This document shows positions 1 to 6,416 of a stretch of DNA of 11,655 nt, in pieces. A program made the translations under genes and the position numbers. The stretch is taken from the NCBI GenBank assembly GCA_937926545.1, contig CALAZW010000051.1, positions 1-11,655 on the forward strand, written 5' to 3'. Each line of letters starts with the position of its first letter. Position 1 is the stretch's first letter. This DNA comes from an uncultured Helcococcus sp. (GTDB taxonomy: Bacteria > Bacillota > Clostridia > Tissierellales > Peptoniphilaceae). The notes below the pieces were generated by a model. The model saw only the letters and a program-made list of their open reading frames with translations, was not told where the DNA came from and did not search any database.

Positions 1-266
1 TAATATGTGATCCTATAGCAGGCCTGGTAGAATACCCTTGTCTTTTTAGAAACTCTTCAGGGGCTATCAATGCCTATATATCAGCAGACATGGCCCTGGC
101 AGGCCTAGAGTCCTTGGCTCCCTTTGATGAAGTAGTAGAGGCTATGAAAGAAGTTGGAGACTTGATGAATCCAAACTTTAAGGAAACTGCCCTGGGAGGA
201 ATGGCCAATACACCAACAGGTTGTAGGATCCAAGAGGAATTTTACAAGAAGTGTAGATGTAAATAG
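1..266 (+). CDS. sdaAA: L-serine dehydratase, iron-sulfur-dependent, alpha subunit (3' end only)
   Basis: The frame reading from base 3 to the TAG at 264-266 gives the last 87 residues of the alpha chain of the [4Fe-4S] L-serine dehydratase, which deaminates L-serine to pyruvate and ammonia in the cytoplasm. The family C-terminus is plain: it opens CDPIAGLVEYPCLFRN, runs through ADMALAGL, and ends with the segment ETALGGMANTPTGCRI. The cysteines in CDPIAGLVEYPC and TPTGC are the ones expected to hold the iron-sulfur cluster. The protein ends in a short Cys-rich tail (KKCRCK). The 5' part, and any beta-subunit gene, lie outside the window. The nearest plus-strand terminator is about 180 bases downstream. 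Family assignment is firm; only the fragment is visible. Confidence 0.93.
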   Translation, partial: ICDPIAGLVEYPCLFRNSSGAINAYISADMALAGLESLAPFDEVVEAMKEVGDLMNPNFKETALGGMANTPTGCRIQEEFYKKCRCK

Positions 267-443
267 GCTATAAAATAGAGAATAGATACTTTTATAAGCT
301 CAAAAAGATAGAAAAATCTTATTATATAAAATATATAGAAAAAATACTAAAAAATATATATGTTATAAAGAAAGCTTTTAGGGTATACTATTATTGCTTA
401 AAAAATTATTATTTTTCATTTCTTGATGAAAAAAATGGAAGAG
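267..443. other. AT-rich intergenic stretch after sdaAA
   Basis: This is a 177-base, very AT-rich stretch between the sdaAA stop and its nearest terminator. No open reading frame with a convincing ribosome binding site was found. A TATACT hexamer at 384-389 resembles a -10 box but has no good -35 partner. The region is either a long 3' untranslated tail of sdaAA or the start of a short RNA ending at the terminator at 444-463. Confidence 0.5.
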
Positions 444-463
444 AAGGCCCTAGGCCTTTTTTT
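444..463 (+). terminator. Rho-independent terminator (sdaAA side)
   Basis: The arms AAGGCC and GGCCTT pair around a CTA loop. The stem is followed directly by a run of T, and A/T pairs between the flanking purine-rich and T-rich tracts can lengthen it. It is oriented to end plus-strand transcripts coming from sdaAA. Confidence 0.8.
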
Positions 464-472
464 CTTTTAAAT

Positions 473-500
473 AAAAAAGGATAAACCTTTCGGCTTATCC
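473..500 (-). terminator. Rho-independent terminator with GAAA tetraloop (minus strand)
   Basis: Read on the minus strand, GGATAAGCC pairs with GGTTTATCC through nine pairs, one of them G-T, around a GAAA tetraloop. Six T residues follow at once. On the plus strand the same stem has an A/C mismatch and no T-run, so it works for the minus-strand unit only. It lies six bases after the stop of the small reading frame at 507-560. Confidence 0.9.
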
Positions 501-506
501 ATCCTT

Positions 507-560
507 TTAGGCCCCAAATACCATAAGCATAACTAGGGCTATAACTAGGAATAAAATCAT
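507..560 (-). CDS. Candidate 17-residue hydrophobic peptide
   Basis: On the minus strand an ATG at 560-558 opens the frame MILFLVIALVMLMVFGA and stops with TAA at 509-507. It is preceded by AGAAGGTG (572-565), a near-complete match to the anti-Shine-Dalgarno sequence with four bases to the ATG. This is a better site than that of the gene upstream. The frame starts 12 bases after the stop of the deoxyribosyltransferase-like gene and ends six bases before the GAAA-loop terminator, so it lies wholly within that transcript. The peptide has no charged residue and would form one short membrane-inserted helix. It is too short to assign to a family. It could be a membrane micropeptide, a toxin-like peptide or a chance frame; the ribosome binding site and position favour translation. 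Confidence 0.5.
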   Translation of the reverse strand: MILFLVIALVMLMVFGA

Positions 561-572
561 AAGACACCTTCT

Positions 573-1019
573 TTATTTTCTTAACTCTTCTTCTAAAATA
601 TCACAGGCTTCTTCAAAACTGTGGGCCAAGTGGCCATATCTTAAAATGGCACCTAGGACAAAATGATTCATGCCATAGGTAGGTATGTCATACTTGTTGG
701 CTGATTTTAACCTGATATCTGAATTTATTCCAATGATTATCTTGGTATCAGTATAAATGGCCATACCAAGCTCCGTCATAACTCCCGGGTCCTCATTGGT
801 TAAATCGCAAATAAAGATATCACAAGACTCTACAGCCCTGGCATCTCCTTCAAAGATTTCCACGGAAGTTGGTAGACTTTCCTTGTTTTCATTGAAGGGT
901 TGGTCTATAGGATTAAAAATATCCAATTGGGGAAATCTCTGTCTAAGAATTTCTCCCTCTAATTTTCTTTGTCTTACCTCAGCTTCATTAAAAAGTGATC
1001 CTGCTAAATATAATTTCAT
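573..1019 (-). CDS. Nucleoside 2-deoxyribosyltransferase-like protein
   Basis: This 148-residue cytoplasmic protein fits the small Rossmann-like nucleoside 2-deoxyribosyltransferase family (Pfam Nuc_deoxyrib_tr), whose members swap the base on a 2'-deoxynucleoside or hydrolyse it. Visible signatures are the N-terminal strand and loop YLAGSLF (residues 4-10), an acidic Asp at 59, CDIFICDLT (66-74) with Asp67 and Asp72, and GVMTELGMA (79-87). Glu83 sits in the place of the catalytic glutamate. Length is typical. The ATG at 1019 follows GGTGG/AAGGA and lies about 22 bases from a predicted transcription start. It appears to be the first gene of a short unit with the 17-residue frame. Substrate is not predictable: relatives include nucleotide hydrolases and proteins of unknown role, and convergent sdaAA gives no hint. 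Confidence 0.85.
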   Translation of the reverse strand: MKLYLAGSLFNEAEVRQRKLEGEILRQRFPQLDIFNPIDQPFNENKESLPTSVEIFEGDARAVESCDIFICDLTNEDPGVMTELGMAIYTDTKIIIGINSDIRLKSANKYDIPTYGMNHFVLGAILRYGHLAHSFEEACDILEEELRK

Positions 1020-1048
1020 TTTCCACCGTCCTTTTTCTTATTAAGTAA

Positions 1049-1057
1049 ATTATAACA
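1049..1057 (-). promoter_or_regulatory. Extended -10 promoter for the deoxyribosyltransferase-like gene
   Basis: On the minus strand the bases read TGTTATAAT, a perfect TATAAT with the TG of an extended -10 element. No good -35 box lies 17 bases upstream, which extended -10 promoters tolerate. Transcription would start near 1042, giving a leader of about 22 bases. Confidence 0.65.
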
Positions 1058-1132
1058 TAAGCTAGTTAAGACAAAAACTTTTATACATGGAAGAAAATCC
1101 TTCTATCTTGTAAAATAAGCTTAGAGGTGACT

Positions 1133-1786
1133 ATGGATAAACTAATAAAAACTTTAGAAGAAAATGCAAATGAAGAAAATAGTAGGCAGATGAAGGCCTA
1201 TATGAGAAATCAGTTTGATTTTTATGGAATAAAGACCCCTCTTAGAAGAAGTCTTAGCAAGCCCTATCTTTTAGAACTTAAAAAGAAGGAAGAAATAGAC
1301 TGGGACTTTATTTATAGGGCCTGGGCCAGGGACCAAAGAGAATATGTCTATATAGCCCTGGACTATCTTAAGTCAGTTGAAAAGAAACTGGTCTATGAAG
1401 ACATGGAAAAAATTAAATATCTGGTGGAAACCAAGTCCTGGTGGGACAGTGTGGATGGCCTACACAGGTCGGTGGGTAAACTCTGCCTAAGGGATGCCAG
1501 GATGGAAGATTTGATGGTTTCATGGAGCTTGGATGAAAACTTTTGGGTAAGAAGACTGGCCATTGACCATCAACTCCACCTTAAGGACAAGACTAGGCCT
1601 GATCTTTTAGAAGAAATAATAGTCAACAATTTAAATAGTGAAGAGTTCTTTATAAACAAGGCCATAGGCTGGTCTTTAAGAGACTATTCCAAGACCAAGC
1701 CTTCCTGGGTGAGAAACTTCCTAGATAAATATGAAAAAGACCTGGATAGACTATCCATTAGGGAGGCTAAAAAATATCTGGATTAG
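1133..1786 (+). CDS. AlkD-like DNA alkylation repair protein (HEAT-like repeat)
   Basis: This 217-residue all-helical protein belongs to the DNA alkylation repair (AlkD) family, whose HEAT-like repeats wrap damaged DNA and remove N3- and N7-alkylated purines without flipping the base. KSWWDSVD (residues 101-108) supplies Trp104 and Asp108, spaced as in Bacillus cereus AlkD. WVRR (138-141) supplies the conserved Arg. A later GWSLRDYSKTKPSWV segment matches the C-terminal helices. The ATG at 1133 is preferred over the in-frame GTG at 1127 because GAGGTG (1124-1129) is then its ribosome binding site. A weak TAAAAT at 1111-1116 may be the -10 box. It is the first gene of a plus-strand run and is followed 44 bases later by a UV damage endonuclease. 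Family is firm; substrate range is inferred. Confidence 0.9.
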   Translation: MDKLIKTLEENANEENSRQMKAYMRNQFDFYGIKTPLRRSLSKPYLLELKKKEEIDWDFIYRAWARDQREYVYIALDYLKSVEKKLVYEDMEKIKYLVETKSWWDSVDGLHRSVGKLCLRDARMEDLMVSWSLDENFWVRRLAIDHQLHLKDKTRPDLLEEIIVNNLNSEEFFINKAIGWSLRDYSKTKPSWVRNFLDKYEKDLDRLSIREAKKYLD

Positions 1787-1830
1787 TGTATAATAAGGAT
1801 AGGCAGGTTAGAATATTAAAGGATAGAAAA

Positions 1831-3096
1831 ATGACAGAAATAAGAATAGGATACGCATGTTTAAATGAGGACACCCAGCTCAATTACAGGACCCTAAGAA
1901 AGGATAAGATGAGCCAAGAAAACCTAAAAGAAATCATAGGCCACAATCTTTTAGTTTTAAAGGAAATGCTTCTTTGGAATGAGAAAAACCAGGTTAAGGT
2001 CTATAGGATTTCATCTGATCTTATACCCTTTGGGTCCAGTCCTCTAAATGGGCTGGCCTGGGAGGAAGTTTTCCAGGAGGAATTTAAAGAGCTAAGAGAG
2101 CTTATTAAAAGATCAGGCCAAAGGATATCCTTTCATCCAGGCCAATATACGGTTTTAAACTCCCCTAAAAAAGAGGTGGTTGAAGCAAGCATCAAGGACT
2201 TGGCCTACCATGAAAGACTTCTAAGGGCCCTGGGGGCCAACTCGACAAACAAGATGGTCCTTCATGTGGGAGGAGTCTATGGAGACAAGAAAAAAGCCCT
2301 GGAAAGATTTATAGAAAACTATGAAAAATTGGACCAGGATATCAAGGACCACCTGGTCATAGAAAATGATCACAGGTCCTATAATATGGAGGATGTGCTT
2401 TATTTATCAGAAAAACTTAAGCTTCCTCTTATTTTCGACAATCTCCACCATGAAATAAACCCACCAGACCAGGCTGGACCTTGGAAGGACTACTTTTTAA
2501 GGGCTAAAAAGACTTGGAAGAAAAAAGATGGCAGACCCATCATCCACTATTCCCAACAAAAAAAGGATGATAGGCCAGGAAGCCACAGTGACCATATAGA
2601 AATAGATTCCTTCAAAGACTTTTTAGAAGACTTGGGAGAAAATCTAGATATTATGTTGGAGGTCAAGGATAAGAACAGGTCCTTTTTATCCTGTAACCAA
2701 CTTATAAATCCCCAAATCCAGGTCCTAAGAGACCAGTGGTCCAAGTACAAGTATTTGGTTTTATTAAAGAGCCATAAAAACTACTTGGCCATAAGAGAGC
2801 TTTTAAAAACCTCCAGTCCTAATCCCCTAGTTTTTTACAGGCTGGTGGAGGAGGCGGCCAAGAAGGAGTGGGACTGGGGCCAGGCTAGCAATGGCTATGC
2901 CCATATTTGGGGCTATTTTAAAAAGAAGGCAAGTCCTGGGGAGAAAGACCAATATGAAAAACATTTAAAAGACCTGGCCAAGGGAGATCTTAAAAAGCCC
3001 TGGGCCTTTCTAAAGAGGATGCAAAAGAAGTATCCCAATGACTACTTGTCCCAATCCTATCTTTTTAGGCCAGGAAACTACTGGTTTAAAGGCTAG
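1831..3096 (+). CDS. uvsE: UV damage endonuclease (UvsE/UVDE) with C-terminal DUF1722/YbgA-like domain
   Basis: The first 285 or so residues are a UVDE TIM barrel, which nicks DNA 5' to UV photoproducts in a light-independent repair route. Signatures in order are RIGYAC (5-10), KVYRISSDLIPF (56-67), SFHPGQY with His102, MVLHVGG with His145, VIEND with Glu178, FDNLHH with Asp203 and His206, IIHYSQQ with His239, HSDH (252-255) and MLEVKDK with Glu277. These are the usual metal ligands. Residues from about 295 to 421 are an extra domain: YKYLVLLKSHKNYL (306-319), GYFKKK near 361, and a YPNDYLSQSYLFRP end. These match the DUF1722/YbgA pattern. The ATG at 1831 follows AAAGGA with good spacing; an upstream GTG at 1786 in the same frame has no such site. 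The protein is 421 residues, against about 300-320 for UVDE alone. Two usual active-site residues look replaced (see findings). Confidence 0.88.
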   Translation: MTEIRIGYACLNEDTQLNYRTLRKDKMSQENLKEIIGHNLLVLKEMLLWNEKNQVKVYRISSDLIPFGSSPLNGLAWEEVFQEEFKELRELIKRSGQRISFHPGQYTVLNSPKKEVVEASIKDLAYHERLLRALGANSTNKMVLHVGGVYGDKKKALERFIENYEKLDQDIKDHLVIENDHRSYNMEDVLYLSEKLKLPLIFDNLHHEINPPDQAGPWKDYFLRAKKTWKKKDGRPIIHYSQQKKDDRPGSHSDHIEIDSFKDFLEDLGENLDIMLEVKDKNRSFLSCNQLINPQIQVLRDQWSKYKYLVLLKSHKNYLAIRELLKTSSPNPLVFYRLVEEAAKKEWDWGQASNGYAHIWGYFKKKASPGEKDQYEKHLKDLAKGDLKKPWAFLKRMQKKYPNDYLSQSYLFRPGNYWFKG

Positions 3097-3154
3097 GACT
3101 AGAAAGGTAAGAATGATTCTAATATGAAAATGGCTAAGCCAAAGGATGGATATT

Positions 3155-3427
3155 ATGGATTTAATTACTATTTGGAGCAAACTAAAGAAGAAGCAAGACA
3201 TGTCACTAGATGAAATGGTTGAGGCCTACAGACTGGTTGGTCAAGAGGGAAAGAAGGAATATAAATATTATTTTTCCCTGTCCAATATTGACTATATGGA
3301 CAAGCCTAAGATAGATGCCAGCTTGACCAAGGCCCAGTTGGAAGAAATGAAAAATAAGTTGGCCAATAGGCTGGCTACTTATTTTATAGAAAGTGTTTAT
3401 GAGGAGGAAATAAGTGAGAAAGAATAG
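3155..3427 (+). CDS. Small protein of unknown function, coupled to the ABC transporter genes
   Basis: This is a 90-residue, charged, soluble-looking protein that I do not recognise. It has no signal peptide, membrane segment or cysteine motif. It is rich in Lys, Glu and Tyr, and the later part (about 62-90) reads as amphipathic helix. The ATG at 3155 is chosen over the one at 3146 because AAAGGA (3141-3146) then sits at a usable distance; for 3146 it would touch the start codon. Its 3' end overlaps the lipoprotein gene by 14 bases and contains that gene's ribosome binding site (GAGGAGG, 3401-3407), so the two are probably translated in a coupled way. This ties it to the importer more than to the repair genes upstream. 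Codon use looks like that of its neighbours. Confidence 0.7.
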   Translation: MDLITIWSKLKKKQDMSLDEMVEAYRLVGQEGKKEYKYYFSLSNIDYMDKPKIDASLTKAQLEEMKNKLANRLATYFIESVYEEEISEKE

Positions 3428-4439
3428 ATTACTAGCCCTGCTTTTGGGCCTGGTTCTTTTACTAACGGCCTGTGGAGGACAGGTCCAAGACCAGGGTGAA
3501 AATCCCGGACAGGAAGAAGAAAAAAAGAATGAAGAAGAAGTTAAAAAGATAGACGAAGATAAAAAAATTGTGGTTAGAAGTCTAAAGGGACCCACATCTA
3601 TGGGACTTATCAAGCTAATAGATGATGAAAAAACCAAGGAAGACTCTAGCTATGACATGGAAATAGTTACTATGGCAGATGAGATAGTGGCAGGCCTGGC
3701 CAAGAAGGAAATTGATATGGCAGCAGTTCCAGCCAACCTGGCATCTGTCCTATATAATAAGACAAACAATGTTGAGGTGGTAGCCATCAATACTCTGGGC
3801 GTGGTTTATCTTGTGGAAAACTCAGATCAAATTAAGGACTTTTCTGACTTGAAGGGAAAAACTGTCTATGCTACAGGGGAAGGCCAAACTCCAGACCTTA
3901 TCTTTAGACATCTTTTAGAAGAAAACAAGCTGGTTTTAGGAGAGGATGTCAAGGTTGAATACAAGAAGGAACCAGGTGAAGTGGCAGCTATTTTGGCAGA
4001 AAAAGAAGATAGTATAGGCCTTCTACCCCAACCTTTTATAAGTGCAGCATCCATGAAAAATGAAAAAATCCAGGTAAGAATAGACCTGAATGAAGAGTGG
4101 AAAAAGGCCAATGATGGCAAGGATATAGTAACAGGAGTCTTTCTAGTTAGAAAGGATTTGGACTTGGAAGACGGACTTCTTGATGAATTCTTAAAAAGTT
4201 ATGGCCAATCAGTGGACTTTGTTAAAAATAATCCTGACCAGGCGGCAGAGCTTATAGACAAGTATGACATAGTTAAAAAACCAGTGGCCTTAAAGGCCTT
4301 GGACCAACTAAACCTTGTCTTTATAGAGGGAGAAGAAATGAAGGAAAAACTTTCTTCCTATCTGGAAATATTGGAAAAGACAGATGCTAAGGCCATAGGT
4401 GGCAAGCTACCACAAGAAGACTTCTATCATGAAAAATAG
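3414..4439 (+). CDS. ABC transporter substrate-binding lipoprotein (NMT1/SsuA-like)
   Basis: This 341-residue lipoprotein is the capture subunit of an importer. It has a short basic N-terminus, a hydrophobic stretch and a lipobox LLTAC with the lipid-bearing Cys at residue 20. A long Glu/Lys-rich linker follows, up to about residue 47. The mature domain fits the periplasmic-binding-like fold of the nitrate/sulfonate/taurine and thiamine-precursor (NMT1/THI5) group. Typical features are IVVRSLKGPTSMGL, an EIVAGLAKKEIDMAAVPANLAS segment, and DLKGKTVYATGEGQTPDL. The GTG start at 3414 has an excellent GAGGAGG site six bases upstream. The gene overlaps the permease gene by 11 bases. The ligand cannot be read from the sequence; small organic anions and pyrimidine precursors are both possible. 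Confidence 0.85.
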   Translation: MRKNRLLALLLGLVLLLTACGGQVQDQGENPGQEEEKKNEEEVKKIDEDKKIVVRSLKGPTSMGLIKLIDDEKTKEDSSYDMEIVTMADEIVAGLAKKEIDMAAVPANLASVLYNKTNNVEVVAINTLGVVYLVENSDQIKDFSDLKGKTVYATGEGQTPDLIFRHLLEENKLVLGEDVKVEYKKEPGEVAAILAEKEDSIGLLPQPFISAASMKNEKIQVRIDLNEEWKKANDGKDIVTGVFLVRKDLDLEDGLLDEFLKSYGQSVDFVKNNPDQAAELIDKYDIVKKPVALKALDQLNLVFIEGEEMKEKLSSYLEILEKTDAKAIGGKLPQEDFYHEK

Positions 4440-5163
4440 GCTTATTAAAAAGACTATCCCACTAGTGTTTTGGGCTAGTCTTTGGTCTCTAGCAGCCTTT
4501 TTTATAGGAAATGATCTCATACTGCCAGGCCCCTGGGCCATAGGAAGGCAGATGATAAATCTTTTACTAGATGGGGCCTACTGGTCTAGTTTTTTTACTT
4601 CCTTTGGAAAAATTATCCTAGGCCTGGGCCTGGGACTTTTCCTAGGCCTTATTTTAGGCTATCTTAGTTATTTAAGTGGTGGCTTTAGACTTTTACTGGA
4701 TCCTTTTATAGGTCTTATAAAGACTACGCCAGTGGCAGCCCTAACCATTCTACTCCTGGTCTGGATAAGTTCAGACAAGTTATCTTTGGCCTTGATAGTT
4801 ATGGTTTTACTGCCTTCTGTCTATCAGGATATCCTAAATGGCCTGGACAGGTTGGATCCTAATCTATTGGAAGTATCCAAGGTCTATAGACCTTCTTGGA
4901 AGAATAGTTTTAAGTATTTACACTGGGATCAAATTCTTTTATCCCTTAAGGAAAACTTGACCTATAGTCTAGGTTTTGCCTGGAAGGCTGGCATATCAGG
5001 AGAAATCCTTGCCCAGGCCTACAATAGTTTGGGCAATAGGATCTACCAGGCCAAGATTTATTTGAATATAGCTGAACTTTTTGCTCATATTCTGCTTTTG
5101 GCACTGGCAGCCAGCCTGATGGAGAAAGTAATCCTATCTAGGTGGAGGAAAAATGGAAATTAA
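4429..5163 (+). CDS. ABC transporter permease (SsuC/TauC-like)
   Basis: This 244-residue integral membrane protein has about six hydrophobic segments: an N-terminal one at about residues 10-28, glycine-rich helices around 60-85, then pairs in the middle and near the C-terminus. The cytoplasmic EAA-type coupling loop that docks the ATPase is seen as GFAWKAGISGEILAQAYNS, followed by LGNRIYQAK. This arrangement is that of the BPD_transp_1 permeases working with nitrate/sulfonate/thiamine-precursor importers. The ATG at 4429 is preferred to an in-frame GTG at 4399, as the protein then begins with a basic MKNRLIKK before the first helix. The gene overlaps the lipoprotein gene by 11 bases and the ATPase gene by 11 bases, so coupled translation is likely. 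Confidence 0.87.
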   Translation: MKNRLIKKTIPLVFWASLWSLAAFFIGNDLILPGPWAIGRQMINLLLDGAYWSSFFTSFGKIILGLGLGLFLGLILGYLSYLSGGFRLLLDPFIGLIKTTPVAALTILLLVWISSDKLSLALIVMVLLPSVYQDILNGLDRLDPNLLEVSKVYRPSWKNSFKYLHWDQILLSLKENLTYSLGFAWKAGISGEILAQAYNSLGNRIYQAKIYLNIAELFAHILLLALAASLMEKVILSRWRKNGN

Positions 5164-5713
5164 AAACCTAAGTAAGGCCTATGGGCAAAAAACAATTTTT
5201 GACCAGGCTGATTTTAACTTTGAGAAAAACAAGATAAACATAATTATGGGAGAGTCAGGAAGTGGTAAGACCAGTCTTTTAAGAATACTTTTGGGCCTGG
5301 AAGACTATGAGGGAGACTTGGGATCTATGGAAAACTTGAAAAAATCTGTGGTCTTTCAAGAGGACAGGCTCTTGGAAAAAAGAACTGTCAGAGAAAACTT
5401 TTATTTTGTAAATGAAAGAAAAAAAGACAGGGAGATTTACTCAGCCCTAGAAGCCCTGGGCCTGGAAGATATTATAGACGAGAAGATATTTCGCCTATCA
5501 GGTGGTATGAAAAGAAGAATTGCCATCCTTAGGGCTCTCAGTGTGGACTATGATCTTTTAATCATGGATGAGCCCTTCAAGGGGCTGGATCAAAAAAACT
5601 ATGAGATAAGTAAAAAATATGTAAAAGAAAAAACCAGGGGCAAAACCGTCATTATGACTAGTCATATGAAGGAAGACCTGGATTTACTAAATGGAAGATT
5701 AATAAAATTATGA
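5153..5713 (+). CDS. ABC transporter ATP-binding protein (SsuB/TauB-like, short)
   Basis: This 186-residue ATPase would energise the permease and lipoprotein just upstream. All nucleotide-binding motifs are present in order: Walker A GESGSGKTS (33-41), Q-loop Gln69, signature LSGGM (115-119), Walker B LLIMDEP with Asp139 and Glu140, the D-loop GLD (144-146) and the switch His171. It is shorter than the usual 230-260 residues because it stops soon after the switch histidine and lacks the C-terminal extension. Since every catalytic element remains, it is probably functional and not truncated. The ribosome binding site GGAGG (5144-5148) lies inside the permease gene. The TGA stop is embedded in the left arm of the terminator that closes the operon. 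Confidence 0.92.
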   Translation: MEIKNLSKAYGQKTIFDQADFNFEKNKINIIMGESGSGKTSLLRILLGLEDYEGDLGSMENLKKSVVFQEDRLLEKRTVRENFYFVNERKKDREIYSALEALGLEDIIDEKIFRLSGGMKRRIAILRALSVDYDLLIMDEPFKGLDQKNYEISKKYVKEKTRGKTVIMTSHMKEDLDLLNGRLIKL

Positions 5714-5737
5714 GCAGGTAGCCTGCTCATTTTTTTT
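5710..5737 (+). terminator. Strong rho-independent terminator closing the repair/ABC gene run
   Basis: The arms ATGAGCAGG and CCTGCTCAT pair perfectly over nine bases around a TAG loop, followed by a run of T to 5737. The ATPase stop codon (5711-5713) is inside the left arm, and the stop of the convergent TetR gene overlaps the T-run. Read on the minus strand, the stem is followed by a moderately T-rich tail (AATTTTATT), so it may also end tetR transcripts. Confidence 0.93.
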
Positions 5738-6353
5738 ATAGATTATCAAGTATAAGGCTAAAGTATTTTTGACCTTCATCTATAAGATTAAAGCCCCCAT
5801 CATAAAGGCACCAGTCATAGATAAGACCTCTGGCAGACCTGGTCAGGTACTCTACTATACAGTCCTTATCAAGAACTGTGGTAAATTCCTTGGTTTCTAA
5901 GCCCTTACTAATTAATTCATCCATATGCTTATAAAGGGCCCTGTCCCTATTGTTAAGGATTCTAACAGACTTACTTCCGCTTATCTGGCTGGAGTAGACT
6001 ATCTTTATAATTTGGATACCTGAAATATTTTGGCAGTATTCGGTCATACCATAGATCATGGTAAGAATACCCTGGCTGGCACTGGCATTTTCTGGCAGCT
6101 TGCCCAGGACAAATTTATAGTATTCATCTATTTGTTCAAAGTGCTCTACTAAAACCATTTCCTTGGATTCATAGTAGGTATAAAAAGAACCCTTGGAAAC
6201 ATTGGCTAAACTGGTAATTTCATCAATGGTTATATCATCAAAAGATCTCTTGGGGTCAGAAAAAAGTTCCATGGCTGATTCATAGATTCTTTTTTTTGTT
6301 TCGAGGGCTTGAAGGCTCCTCTTGTTTAATTTACTGTCTTCTAAGTTATTCAT
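5736..6353 (-). CDS. TetR/AcrR-family transcriptional regulator
   Basis: This 205-residue DNA-binding protein has the TetR layout. The N-terminal helix-turn-helix is at about residues 20-65, with TKKRIYESAMELF, then ITIDEITSLANVSKGSFYTYYESKE, the classic recognition-helix pattern. A helical ligand-binding and dimerisation domain follows without a recognisable ligand signature. The ATG has an AGGAGG site ten bases upstream. The gene is divergent from the thiolase-ato operon, and a 34-bp dyad lies between them, so it most likely represses that operon, and perhaps itself, in response to a short-chain acid or its CoA ester. The ligand is an inference from context. Many TetR proteins regulate the adjacent divergent unit. 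Confidence 0.9.
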   Translation of the reverse strand: MNNLEDSKLNKRSLQALETKKRIYESAMELFSDPKRSFDDITIDEITSLANVSKGSFYTYYESKEMVLVEHFEQIDEYYKFVLGKLPENASASQGILTMIYGMTEYCQNISGIQIIKIVYSSQISGSKSVRILNNRDRALYKHMDELISKGLETKEFTTVLDKDCIVEYLTRSARGLIYDWCLYDGGFNLIDEGQKYFSLILDNL

Positions 6354-6385
6354 CTAGACCTATCCTCCTAATTGCTATCTTTTTT

Positions 6386-6394
6386 ATTATACCA
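6386..6394 (-). promoter_or_regulatory. Extended -10 promoter of the TetR gene
   Basis: The minus strand reads TGGTATAAT, a perfect -10 box with the upstream TG. The -35 region is AT-rich without a clear hexamer. The dyad at 6417-6450 begins just upstream of where a -35 box would be, so a protein bound there could also affect tetR transcription. Confidence 0.6.
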
Positions 6395-6416
6395 TAAAAT
6401 AAATAAATTTAAATCG

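Noticed and set aside
479..500. Considered as a bidirectional terminator or a plus-strand riboswitch stem.
   Set aside because: On the plus strand it has an A/C mismatch and is followed by ATCC rather than T. The minus-strand reading has a GAAA loop, a G-T pair and six T, so it is a one-way terminator.
757..1044. Plus-strand open frame of 95 codons opposite the deoxyribosyltransferase-like gene.
   Set aside because: It is the antisense shadow of a clear family member, with no ribosome binding site and no recognisable domain.
3124..3213. A 29-codon frame starting MKMAKPKDGYYGFNYYLEQ overlaps the start of the 90-residue unknown gene in another frame.
   Set aside because: It has no ribosome binding site and stops early. 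The overlapping frame is longer, has AAAGGA before its ATG and runs into the lipoprotein gene. A frameshift joining the two cannot be excluded without relatives to compare.
3206..3637. Minus-strand open frame of 143 codons across the unknown gene and lipoprotein start.
   Set aside because: Its long Ser/Phe runs are the antisense of Glu/Lys-rich coding sequence. It conflicts with two better-supported plus-strand genes.
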